Assembly (NCBI GenBank): GCA_946409855.1
Contig: CAMJXZ010000049.1
Span: 1 to 13,547 of the forward strand
DNA from: an uncultured Clostridia bacterium
Lineage (GTDB): Bacteria; Bacillota; Clostridia; Christensenellales; Aristaeellaceae
Direction of reading: 5' to 3'
Length of the DNA stretch: 13,547 nucleotides
This document shows, piece by piece, positions 6,737 to 13,547 of this stretch. The position numbers were made by a program, and so were the translations under genes. The notes under the pieces are model-generated. The model was given only the letters and a program-made list of their open reading frames with translations. It had not been told where the DNA came from and made no database searches. Numbering within the stretch: the stretch's first letter is position 1; each line of letters begins with the position of its first letter.

Positions 6737-7800
6737 ACGCTTTTCCCTCCAAAGGTCACGCCCAGTTTGATGGACAGTTCCGGGTGCTGGTCCACATATT
6801 TCATGAAGCCTTCCGCCGATTCCTCAAAGGGGATGACGGGGTCCAGCAGGTCGTCGCAGGCCAGGTAACCGGTCATCAGCATGTGCCACACGACGTTTTC
6901 GATGCGCTTGCGGTCCCAGCGGGGATAATCGGGGCTGGGCTCGGAGCAGGCGCGGGTGAAAACGATTTTCCCGTAATTGAAATGACCTTCCTGGCCCAGC
7001 CACAGGCCTTCGCCGAAGGGCTTGGCAAACGCCGCGTACGCGATGGTGCCGCCGTAGGCCAGGCCGCGCAGGGCCGCCTGCAGGGCGTGGACATTGCCGC
7101 TGGTTTCGATGATCACGTCCGCGCCCATCTTATCGGTGAGCTTCTTGATCTCCAGGCCGGCGTCGCACTGGGTATTGTCCAGGGCGTAATGCGCGCCGTG
7201 CCTGAGGGCGATTTCCCGGCGGTGCGCGATCGGGTCGATGGCGATGACTACGGACGCGCCGAGCCTGGCCGCCAGCTGGACGGCGATCTGGCCGATGGCG
7301 CCCAGACCGATGACCACCACGTTGTCGCCCGGCCGGGCGTGCGCGTCCCGGATGGCGCCCAGGGCGAACTGCGCGGGATCGTAGCACACGGCGTTGCGCA
7401 CGGAAGCGCCGTCCGGCACCTTCCGGAGCTTATAGTTGTTGACCGCCTTGACGATTTCCGTTTCTTTGATCGGGCCGTAGGAGCATACCCGGTCGCCGAT
7501 TTCAAATTCCGTGACGTCCGCGCCTTTTTCCGTGATCCGGCCGACGAACATGTTGCCGATGGGCAGGTCGCCGAACACGATGCCCCGGGGCTCCTCCGGC
7601 GCGCGCTGGGTGAAGACCTGCCATTCGGGATCGTACTTTCCGTCGATAAACGGGGTGGTGCCGCGGAAGTCCGCCAGTTCCGTGCCGTGCTTCGGGGCGG
7701 CGAATTCCACCCGCACCCGGACTTCGTCCTTTTCGATGGGCCGGTCTTCGTAATCCTTGAGTGCCGCCTGACGCGGGGCGACCGCTACGAGTTTTTTCAT
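6733..7800 (-). CDS. ycjQ: MDR-family dehydrogenase, YcjQ-like D-guloside 3-dehydrogenase
   Basis: A 355-residue medium-chain dehydrogenase/reductase. The cofactor-binding Rossmann fold has GLGAIG (165-170). Long stretches, including MKKLVA at the start, APKHGTE, VNNYKLRK, CYDPAQFA, ALRGLAYGGTI, RACSEP and PDYPRW, match what I recall of E. coli YcjQ almost position for position, making this the surest ycj assignment here. YcjQ oxidises D-gulosides at C3, or reduces 3-keto-gulosides in reverse. The GHE motif and the four-cysteine structural zinc lobe of typical zinc alcohol dehydrogenases are not visible, so a classical zinc enzyme is doubtful. The ATG at 7800 is chosen over an in-frame ATG at 7833: it has AGGAGG 9 bases upstream, starts with the conserved MKKLVA and forms an ATGA overlap with the ycjM stop. 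Confidence 0.93.
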   Translation of the reverse strand: MKKLVAVAPRQAALKDYEDRPIEKDEVRVRVEFAAPKHGTELADFRGTTPFIDGKYDPEWQVFTQRAPEEPRGIVFGDLPIGNMFVGRITEKGADVTEFEIGDRVCSYGPIKETEIVKAVNNYKLRKVPDGASVRNAVCYDPAQFALGAIRDAHARPGDNVVVIGLGAIGQIAVQLAARLGASVVIAIDPIAHRREIALRHGAHYALDNTQCDAGLEIKKLTDKMGADVIIETSGNVHALQAALRGLAYGGTIAYAAFAKPFGEGLWLGQEGHFNYGKIVFTRACSEPSPDYPRWDRKRIENVVWHMLMTGYLACDDLLDPVIPFEESAEGFMKYVDQHPELSIKLGVTFGGKSV

Positions 7801-9485
7801 GGCTTTTTTCCTCCTGACAAAATCCACTTGCATGCGTATCGATCCAACCGGACGGCGCCCGCCGCCGGCGTATCGGACAAAAGATCCGGGCCCGCCGGGA
7901 TATCCCCCCGGAGGGTGACCGGTTCACCGGAAACGTTGATGAGGACCGTGACGGAGCCGCCGGCTCCCTTCGGCGTCCGCCTGAGGGCGAACACCCTCCG
8001 GTCCAGCCGGAGGATTTCCTGGGCGGCGTCCGGCGCGAAGGCGGGCTGCTCCCGGCGGATCCGGAGGCGGCGGAGCATTTCGTCAAAGATGCGCCTGCGG
8101 CCGGTTTCCCCGTCCAGCGCCTTTTCCAGCTGACGCACGTCCAGCTTCTCCCGGTTGATCCTGCGGGGGATGCCGGAAACGGAAGCGCCGTAATAATCGT
8201 TTCGGGATCCCAGCAGGCTGTGGATGTAGATGCCCGGCAGCCCCTGCAGGGAAAGCAGGATGGTTTCCGCCGCCAGGAAACGGGCGATCCGGGTATCGTC
8301 GCTTTCCTCGGGGGAGGCCAGCGCGTCCTGATAATTGATGTTCAGTTCGTAAGGGCTGCGCGTGCCGTCGCCGTTGTCCTTATAGGAGACGGCGCCGCCG
8401 TTCCGGAGCGCGGCGTCCACTAGGACCTGCCGCTCCTGCGGCGTGAGGATGCCTTCCGTGGGCCGGACGCCGATGCCGTCGTGGGAGCTTAAGAAGTTGA
8501 AGTAGGCGGTGCCCGGGGCGGGAGCGTTCAGCGCGGCGGCCCATTCGGTAAGCCGGGAAGCGTTTCCCGTCAGGAGGGAGAACATGACCAGCGGCGGCAG
8601 GGGGAACTGATAGACCAGATGGGCTTCGTCTCCCTGGCCGAAGTAGCTGATGTTGTCCTTGTGCGGGACGTTCGTTTCCGTGATCAGCATGGTGCCGGGG
8701 GCGTAATCCTCCAGCACGGCCCGGGCCAGGCGGATGAACGCGTGGGTCTGGGGCAGGTGCATGCAGGCAGTGCCCATTTCCTTCCACAAAAAGCCGATGG
8801 CGTCCAGGCGGATGAAGCGCGCGCCGTTCCCGGCGTAGGTCAAAAGCACCCGGAGCATTTCGATCAGTACGTCCGGGCAGCGGTAATTCAGGTCGATCTG
8901 GTCCTCGCTGAAGGTGGTCCAGACGTACTTGTCCCCTTCGGCCGTCCGCACCCTGGTCAAGAGCGGCAGCGCGCGGGGCCGGGTCACCGTGCTGTAATCC
9001 GCTTCGGGGTCGGCGGTGATGAAGTAATCCCGGTAAGGCGCCTCGCAGCGCAGGTACCTTTGGAACCATTCGGAGGACCGGGAGATGTGATTGATCACCG
9101 CGTCGTACATCATCCCGTAGTCCCGGGCAAGGCTTTTGACGTCCTCCCAGGTGCCCAGCTCCGGGTTGACGGCCAGATAATCCACGACCGAAAAGCCGTC
9201 GTCCGACGTATAGGGGAACATGGGCAGCAGGTGCACCGTGGACACCGCGCTGCCGACCCGGGCTTTCAGAAAATCGTGCAGGACGGGGATCCCTTTCCGG
9301 CCGGGCGCGGTCAGCGTGTCCCCGTAGGTGATGAGAATCGCGTCCTTTTCCGTCAGCCGGCTTTCCCTGGGCGGGATGCCTTCAAAGGCGGAGAACGCCT
9401 TTTCCATCCGGTCAGCCGTTTCCCGGGCCAGGGCGGGGGCCCCGTAGATGGTTTGCAGGTGCTCGATCCAAAGTTGTTTGCGCAT
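7797..9485 (-). CDS. ycjM: GH13 subfamily 18 sugar phosphorylase, YcjM-like (glucosylglycerate phosphorylase type)
   Basis: A 562-residue alpha-amylase-superfamily (GH13_18) phosphorylase, close to the length of E. coli YcjM. The catalytic barrel shows DAVINH (128-133), the nucleophile in RFIRLDAI (Asp228), the acid/base in LITETN (Glu270) and the transition-state Asp in SSHDGIG (Asp336). Such enzymes cleave alpha-glucosides with phosphate and retention, yielding alpha-glucose 1-phosphate. After HDGIG the chain reads VRPTEGIL, not the VID found in bifidobacterial sucrose phosphorylase, arguing against sucrose and for a YcjM-type acceptor such as glucosylglycerate. The precise acceptor remains open. 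There is no signal peptide. Only 3 bases separate it from the upstream beta-helix gene, an AGAGGA site lies 10 bases before the ATG, and its stop overlaps ycjQ. The ABC transporter genes that sit between ycjM and ycjQ in E. coli are missing here. Confidence 0.9.
   Translation of the reverse strand: MRKQLWIEHLQTIYGAPALARETADRMEKAFSAFEGIPPRESRLTEKDAILITYGDTLTAPGRKGIPVLHDFLKARVGSAVSTVHLLPMFPYTSDDGFSVVDYLAVNPELGTWEDVKSLARDYGMMYDAVINHISRSSEWFQRYLRCEAPYRDYFITADPEADYSTVTRPRALPLLTRVRTAEGDKYVWTTFSEDQIDLNYRCPDVLIEMLRVLLTYAGNGARFIRLDAIGFLWKEMGTACMHLPQTHAFIRLARAVLEDYAPGTMLITETNVPHKDNISYFGQGDEAHLVYQFPLPPLVMFSLLTGNASRLTEWAAALNAPAPGTAYFNFLSSHDGIGVRPTEGILTPQERQVLVDAALRNGGAVSYKDNGDGTRSPYELNINYQDALASPEESDDTRIARFLAAETILLSLQGLPGIYIHSLLGSRNDYYGASVSGIPRRINREKLDVRQLEKALDGETGRRRIFDEMLRRLRIRREQPAFAPDAAQEILRLDRRVFALRRTPKGAGGSVTVLINVSGEPVTLRGDIPAGPDLLSDTPAAGAVRLDRYACKWILSGGKKP
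7810..7815 (-). promoter_or_regulatory. AGGAGG ribosome site that decides the ycjQ start
   Basis: A perfect AGGAGG lies 9 bases before the ATG at 7800 and inside the open frame running back to the alternative ATG at 7833. It supports the shorter protein and shows that ycjQ can re-initiate within the last codons of ycjM. Confidence 0.85.
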
Positions 9486-9488
9486 GGG

Positions 9489-11168
9489 TCATTCGTCCTC
9501 TCTGCGGATGGTATCGGGTTCTGTCGTTTCCGGGTCGATCCAAAGGGGCTGCCCGACGCCGTGATAGCGGTTTTTCCGGAGGGTGACCGCTTTGGCCGTA
9601 TGGATTTCGACGGCGCGGGCGCAGTTTGAAAAGGTGTTTTCCGTAACGGTCACCCCGGCGTTGACGGGGGTGTCGAAGCCCTGGCTGCAGACGGCGACGG
9701 CGGCGCAGCCCTTCTGCCCGTAGCGGGGTTTGAAGCCGATGTCGTCAAAGCTGCACCGGACGATCCGGATATCCCGCCCGTGGCCGCTTTCGCAGTGGGT
9801 GGACAGTTCGTCCCCGATGAGCACGCCGGCGTTCATCAGGTGCTCGTACCTGTTTTCGGAAAGCTCCGCGTTCCGGCAGCGGAGCAGATGCCCCGCCCCG
9901 GCGATGTTGCGGAAGACCGAACGGCGGCAGGTGTAGCCGGCCGGTTCCCAGCTCAGGGGCTCGGCCAGGCTGCCCGGGCGCAGGGCTTGCGTGATTTCGT
10001 CCGGCAGAGGGCTGGAAAAGCGCACCTCGTAGCGGGTGATGCGGTTCGTCCCGCCCACGGCCGCCCGCGCGGCGGAGCTGTTCCTGTCCTGAAGGATGGC
10101 TTCCTCCCTGCCGGTGAGAAAGCGCCAGCAGGCGATCCGCGCGAGGTATTCTTCCCCGCCTAAGTGCAGGCGGATTTCTTCCCCCGTCCTTAAGGGGACC
10201 GGGGCGTATTTGCAGGAGAACACCGCCAGGTCTTTGTTTCCTTCTTCCCAGAGAAAATAGTTGCTGTGCACGTTCTGTGCGTCCATCCGGAAGCCTTCGA
10301 AATGGCACCGGTCCAGCGAAATGTCCCCGCTGCAGCGGTAGACCTTCCAGCCGTCCCGGGGGCCGGTAAAGAACTGGCGCGGCGGCGGCTGCATGACGAC
10401 GCGGCGGGCCGTGATGCCCCGGCAGTTTTCCGTCAGGAGGCCGAAGGCGTTGGTATTGAAGACGCGCAGATTGTCCAGCGTGAGCCGGTCGCAGCCCCCG
10501 ATAAAGATCAGGAAATCCGTCAGCCCGCTCTGATGCCAGCTTAATCCGTCGCCCGGCCGGACGCGCTCGCAGAGCGCCGGGTCGTCCAGCGCCATTTCAT
10601 GCTCCGATACCCGGATGAAGCGGCGGTCGTAGCCAAAGCCGATCGTCAGGCTTTCACCCTTCAGGCGCCTGTCCCCGCGGTCAAAGCGGTTCATGCAGTA
10701 CGCGCCGGACTGCGCGGGGGCCTGCGGCCTGCTTTCCAGGCGTACCTTCAGGACGCCGCCCGCCGTATCCGTTACCGTGCCGCAGAAGGCGGTTTCCGGT
10801 TTCCTGGTAAAGGCCAGGTTCTGAAGCGTCAGCCCCGGGCAGTTTTCCGCCCACAGGATGGACGGGAGCCGTCCCTGGATCGGGTCGTCATGGCAGCCGG
10901 CCAGCAGGGTGGCCGGGTTTCCCTCACTGTCCGCGCTGCCCCTGATTGTGAAGCCGGACACGCCCCGGAGCAGCAGGTGAACGTCCTTTTCATGGATATC
11001 GCCGCAGCCGTCGTCATGCGCGATGGACGGCGTGTCGATCCTTACGGCGCTGCGCAGCGAAAACTCCCCGGGCGGGAGGGTGATTTCCTTTTTGCCCTCC
11101 TGAAGCGCCCGCGCGATCAAACCGCGCAGCAGGGCCGCGCCGTCTTTGTATGCTTCGGGCGTCGTCAT
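9489..11168 (-). CDS. Right-handed beta-helix protein related to GH110 alpha-1,3-galactosidases, apparently cytoplasmic
   Basis: A 559-residue protein. After a short helical lead (1-27) comes ITLPPGEFSL (29-38), the usual entry strand of a pectate-lyase-like beta-helix, then repeated short strands with SGFTIRG, PGLTLQNL, DRLTLDNLRVFNTNAFGLL and DIRIVRCSF-type turns. The block at 272-304 (DGWKVYRCSGDISLDRCHF continuing to MDAQNVHSN) resembles the GH110 catalytic region, where Asp residues in D-x-x-x-F and DDxxNVH patterns act. Here Asp272 and Asp296 are present, but the first Asp of the DD pair appears to be Met295. There is no signal peptide, unlike most secreted beta-helix enzymes, so it should act inside the cell on an imported glycoside. 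It might be a hydrolase, epimerase or lyase. The ATG at 11168 forms an ATGA overlap with the SGNH gene; an in-frame codon at 11261 would bury 97 bases in that gene. Confidence 0.75.
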   Translation of the reverse strand: MTTPEAYKDGAALLRGLIARALQEGKKEITLPPGEFSLRSAVRIDTPSIAHDDGCGDIHEKDVHLLLRGVSGFTIRGSADSEGNPATLLAGCHDDPIQGRLPSILWAENCPGLTLQNLAFTRKPETAFCGTVTDTAGGVLKVRLESRPQAPAQSGAYCMNRFDRGDRRLKGESLTIGFGYDRRFIRVSEHEMALDDPALCERVRPGDGLSWHQSGLTDFLIFIGGCDRLTLDNLRVFNTNAFGLLTENCRGITARRVVMQPPPRQFFTGPRDGWKVYRCSGDISLDRCHFEGFRMDAQNVHSNYFLWEEGNKDLAVFSCKYAPVPLRTGEEIRLHLGGEEYLARIACWRFLTGREEAILQDRNSSAARAAVGGTNRITRYEVRFSSPLPDEITQALRPGSLAEPLSWEPAGYTCRRSVFRNIAGAGHLLRCRNAELSENRYEHLMNAGVLIGDELSTHCESGHGRDIRIVRCSFDDIGFKPRYGQKGCAAVAVCSQGFDTPVNAGVTVTENTFSNCARAVEIHTAKAVTLRKNRYHGVGQPLWIDPETTEPDTIRREDE

Positions 11169-11800
11169 AAATCGGCTGTCAGCTCCTTCAGGTTTTTGAT
11201 CAGCACCCGGGCGATCCGCCGGTAGCCCTCTTCGTTGGGATGCACGTGATCTTCGAGGCATATGCCTTCATTGCCCATGTGGATGTTCCCCTGCCGGTTC
11301 ATGTCCAGCAGGGGAAAGTGTCCCGCTTGGGAACAGTCCTCCAGCGCCCGCCAGTAATCAAGCAGCGTATGGCCCCGCTTGTTTTTAAGCCGCCACGCGT
11401 CTCCGGCTTCCTTCCCGCCGTCCGGCGCTTCCAGCCGGAAGATCGGCCCGCACCAGACCGGGAGCGTTTCCGGGAACCACTGCCGGAGGGTATCGGCCGC
11501 CCACAGCGCGTCCTGCCTGAAACGATCCGGGGCGCTGCCCCAGTACCAGTCGTTGGTGCCGTGCCAGATGAGCACCAACTGGGGCGGGGAACATTCTTTA
11601 TAAGATTCCTCCCGCAGCTGCCGCTTCATCCTGTCGATCATGCTGTTTGGGGTTTCTTCCGTCAGCCCGCTGGAGCCCACGGCGAAATTGCGCAGTTCCC
11701 GGACCGGCAGCTGTTCCTTCAGGGCGTCCAGGTAGGCGTTTTTTCCGTGGGTGCCGGTGGACAGGCTGTCCCCGTAGATCCACATATCAATCCCGTTCAT
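11165..11800 (-). CDS. SGNH/GDSL-family hydrolase (probable cytoplasmic carbohydrate esterase)
   Basis: A 211-residue SGNH hydrolase with all four blocks visible: the nucleophile in YGDSLSTG (Ser12), the oxyanion glycine in VGSSG (about 42-46), the asparagine in WHGTNDW (Asn83) and the catalytic pair in EDHVHPNEEG (Asp184 and His187). Members deacetylate or de-esterify sugars, polysaccharides and lipids. In a catabolic sugar operon an O-acetyl or similar ester on the imported glycoside is a likely target, but the substrate is not predictable from sequence. No signal peptide or membrane segment is seen. The gene overlaps the ROK gene by 14 bases and ends in an ATGA overlap with the beta-helix gene. 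The ATG at 11800 is preferred to an in-frame GTG at 11806 because AAGGAG lies 10 bases before it and only 4 before the GTG. Confidence 0.87.
   Translation of the reverse strand: MNGIDMWIYGDSLSTGTHGKNAYLDALKEQLPVRELRNFAVGSSGLTEETPNSMIDRMKRQLREESYKECSPPQLVLIWHGTNDWYWGSAPDRFRQDALWAADTLRQWFPETLPVWCGPIFRLEAPDGGKEAGDAWRLKNKRGHTLLDYWRALEDCSQAGHFPLLDMNRQGNIHMGNEGICLEDHVHPNEEGYRRIARVLIKNLKELTADL
11183..11188 (-). promoter_or_regulatory. Ribosome site of the beta-helix gene
   Basis: AAGGAG lies 14 bases before the ATG at 11168, longer than usual spacing. The ATGA overlap with the SGNH stop codon probably compensates by letting terminating ribosomes restart. It supports the 11168 start over the upstream in-frame codon at 11261. 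Confidence 0.55.
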
Positions 11801-12713
11801 AATCACACATCTCCTTGAGCAGCCCCATGGAAACGGAGAGATCCGTGCGCTCCGCGTGACGGAACACCGGCACCCCCCAGGGGAGCCAGCCCTGCCGGCG
11901 CACGATCTGTTCGATTTCCTGCACGATGAACCGGCTGTTGGTCAGCCCGCCGCTCAATACCACGCATTCCGGATCGTACGCCCGGATCATGTTCACGGCC
12001 GCCGCCGCGTAATAGCCGATGGCCGTTTCCAGGATTCTGGCGGCGTAGCGGTCGCCGTTTTCCCAGCACCGGGCGATGCCCTTCATGGTCAGCGGGCGCT
12101 CCCGGTAGATGGCGCTGGTGACGTGATCCCGTTCCGCCTCGGCCTGATACAGGATTTCCCGGGACCCGGCATAGGCCTCCAGACAGCCCACCGCCCCGCA
12201 GGTGCAGCCCCGGCCGAAGGGGTTGACGATGAAGTGCCCGCCCAGGATGCCCGCCTGGTTGTGCTTGCCGCGCACCAGTTTGCCGTCCATCATGGCGGCG
12301 GTGCCGACCCCGGTCCCGATGATGACCAGCACGCAGTTTTCAAACCCCTGCGCGCAGCCGTAGGCGACCTCGCCCACCAGGGCGGCGTTGGCGTCGTTGC
12401 TCATGACCAGGCCGCAGCCGAAGCGCTCTTTGCACCAGGCGCGGAAATCGATGTCCAGCGCGTCCTCGTATTTGTTGTTGATGCAGGTGACCCGGCAGGC
12501 CTTCGAATCCACGATGCCGGGGGTCGCGATGCCCAGACATTCCAGCTGCCCGGTCCGATGCGCGTCGATGACCTGTTCGGCCCGCTCCATGGCCTGCCGG
12601 ATGCCCTGCTCCGAATGGGCCGGGATCGTTTCAAACCAGAGGGGGTTGAAATCCTCTCCCTTATATCCCGATATTTTGACTGCGGTTCCGCCGAAGTCAA
12701 TGGCGATTTTCAT
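11787..12713 (-). CDS. ROK-family sugar kinase
   Basis: A 308-residue ROK protein without an N-terminal helix-turn-helix, so a kinase and not a repressor. It has the phosphate-binding DFGGT (6-10), the catalytic-base region SNDANAA (Asp107), the second phosphate loop GTGVG (133-137), and the zinc signature His160 with Cys170, Cys172 and Cys177 (GCTCGAVGCLEAY). ROK kinases phosphorylate glucose, fructose, N-acetyl sugars or allose at O6 or a similar position. The segment before the zinc His reads AGILGGH where glucokinases have AGEIGH, so a residue that contacts the sugar in glucokinases is changed and specificity may differ. Its likely task is to phosphorylate the free sugar released by the phosphorylases or by the beta-helix protein. 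It starts at an ATGA overlap with the isomerase gene, with AAGGGG 7 bases upstream, and overlaps the SGNH gene by 14 bases. Confidence 0.9.
   Translation of the reverse strand: MKIAIDFGGTAVKISGYKGEDFNPLWFETIPAHSEQGIRQAMERAEQVIDAHRTGQLECLGIATPGIVDSKACRVTCINNKYEDALDIDFRAWCKERFGCGLVMSNDANAALVGEVAYGCAQGFENCVLVIIGTGVGTAAMMDGKLVRGKHNQAGILGGHFIVNPFGRGCTCGAVGCLEAYAGSREILYQAEAERDHVTSAIYRERPLTMKGIARCWENGDRYAARILETAIGYYAAAAVNMIRAYDPECVVLSGGLTNSRFIVQEIEQIVRRQGWLPWGVPVFRHAERTDLSVSMGLLKEMCDYERD
11811..11816 (-). promoter_or_regulatory. Ribosome site that decides the SGNH hydrolase start
   Basis: AAGGAG lies inside the end of the ROK gene, 10 bases before the ATG at 11800 and 4 bases before an alternative in-frame GTG at 11806. 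Spacing favours the ATG. Confidence 0.75.
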
Positions 12714-13547
12714 GAACGGCCCCCTTCTTTCGGTTCTTCTGTGAATGGCTTTACCCGGGCGATGATCACGCCGAAGTCTGCTTTTGCCTGCGGGGAACGC
12801 CGGGCGTGCCGCACCGGGCAGAGCAGGTACCGGTCCACTTCGGCCGGGACGATGAAGGTTTCCGCGTAGTGCACGGGAAACGGCTCAAAGCGTCCGTCGG
12901 GGGAGCGGACCAGGATTTCCTCCCCCTCCACCAGGTTCAGCGCGTTCACGCCGCCGCGGCAGGCGCACAGGATGTCCCGGTCAAACCATTCCCGCTCCGT
13001 TTCGATGAATTCGGTTTCGTGCAGGCCCGTCTTTTCCCGCAGATGCCCGTCCTCAGTGAGGATGGGTTCCACCCGGTTGACCAGTTCCCTGTAAACAAAC
13101 TCCGTATCCCGCTCCATCCGGATCACCTGCCCGCCGTGGTTCAGGTGGACGGGCCTGGGTTTTCCGTCCAGGCCGAGCCGGCCCCAGTCCCACAGCTTGA
13201 AGGTGAAGATATAGGGCGTGGCGGAGATCTCCAGCACCATGGTATCCTTTCCGGAACAGTGGATGGTGCCGGGCGGGATCAGCAGGTGGTCGTGCTGCCG
13301 GACCGGGATGCGGTTGATCATCCGGTCCGCCGGAAAGGGGACGCCCGTTTCCTGGGCATGGGTCAGTTCGCCCATCAGTGCTTCTTTGGTGACCCCGGTC
13401 CGCACCCCCAGATAAACCGAGGGGGCGGAAGCGGCCTTCGCGTCCAGGATGTAGTAGGATTCCTCCTGCGTGTAGGCCATGCCGAACTGCTCCCGGATAT
13501 AGTCCAAAGTCGGATGGACCTGCAGGCTCAGGTTCTGCCCGTCCATG
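12710..13547 (-). CDS. Class I mannose-6-phosphate isomerase-like protein, partial
   Basis: The gene runs off the right edge, so its true start and N-terminus are missing; 278 residues are visible. The metal-binding cupin residues of class I phosphomannose isomerases are present: Gln9 and His11 in LSLQVHP, Glu29 in QEESYYIL and His96 in PPGTIHC. LWDWGRLGLDGKPRPVHL (about 118-135) matches the family's conserved segment after the metal site. Such enzymes interconvert mannose 6-phosphate and fructose 6-phosphate. The leading residues read like the interior of the cupin and not a natural N-terminus, so the Met at 13546 is not the start. Its stop overlaps the ROK start as ATGA, which suggests kinase and isomerase act in sequence on a hexose such as mannose or a relative. 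Substrate identity is inferred from family only. Confidence 0.85.
   Translation of the reverse strand, partial: MDGQNLSLQVHPTLDYIREQFGMAYTQEESYYILDAKAASAPSVYLGVRTGVTKEALMGELTHAQETGVPFPADRMINRIPVRQHDHLLIPPGTIHCSGKDTMVLEISATPYIFTFKLWDWGRLGLDGKPRPVHLNHGGQVIRMERDTEFVYRELVNRVEPILTEDGHLREKTGLHETEFIETEREWFDRDILCACRGGVNALNLVEGEEILVRSPDGRFEPFPVHYAETFIVPAEVDRYLLCPVRHARRSPQAKADFGVIIARVKPFTEEPKEGGRS

Noticed and set aside
11169..11261. Longer N-terminus for the beta-helix protein.
   Set aside because: It would lie wholly inside the SGNH gene in another frame, is rich in Arg/Pro as shadow frames are, and the ATGA overlap with an upstream AAGGAG supports 11168.

Overview
The window holds one long, tightly packed minus-strand operon of nine genes (about 13547 down to 2473), followed downstream by a separate minus-strand gene for a short MutS2-like ATPase (2176 to 257). 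The DNA is GC-rich, and most genes have purine-rich AGGAGG-type ribosome sites and 4-base ATGA stop/start overlaps. That, plus the MutS2-like protein, suggests a GC-rich Bacillota (Clostridia-like) bacterium, possibly a gut organism. This placement is an inference; no rRNA or other marker gene is present.

The core of the operon reproduces, in the same order, five genes of the Escherichia coli ycj cluster: ycjM (GH13_18 phosphorylase), ycjQ (MDR dehydrogenase), ycjR (TIM-barrel epimerase), ycjS (Gfo/Idh/MocA dehydrogenase) and ycjT (GH65 phosphorylase). In E. coli, YcjQ, YcjR and YcjS together interconvert D-gulosides and D-glucosides by oxidation at C3, epimerisation at C4 and reduction at C3. 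The two phosphorylases then cut alpha-glucosides with phosphate to give glucose 1-phosphate. The transporter genes (ycjNOP), which in E. coli lie between ycjM and ycjQ, are absent here: ycjM and ycjQ overlap by 4 bases. No beta-phosphoglucomutase (ycjU) follows ycjT either.

Four further genes lie upstream in the same operon: a class I mannose-6-phosphate isomerase-like protein (cut by the right edge), a ROK-family sugar kinase, a small SGNH/GDSL hydrolase and a 559-residue right-handed beta-helix protein resembling GH110 alpha-galactosidases. None of the proteins with a complete N-terminus has a visible signal peptide. The operon therefore looks like a cytoplasmic route that removes an ester and perhaps a capping sugar from an imported glycoside, converts a gulose-type residue to a glucose-type one, phosphorolyses it, and feeds the sugars to glycolysis through the kinase and isomerase. 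The actual substrate cannot be read from the sequence.

Non-coding structure is concentrated in two places. A perfect 12-bp stem-loop separates ycjS from ycjT. The 296-base gap between ycjT and the mutS-like gene holds a terminator hairpin whose loop carries the -35 box of a near-consensus promoter, then a strongly structured stretch ending in a second terminator-like hairpin. This is either a long attenuated leader or an unassigned small RNA gene. At the left edge a 10-bp GC-rich hairpin probably ends transcription of the mutS-like gene, and perhaps of something entering from the left.
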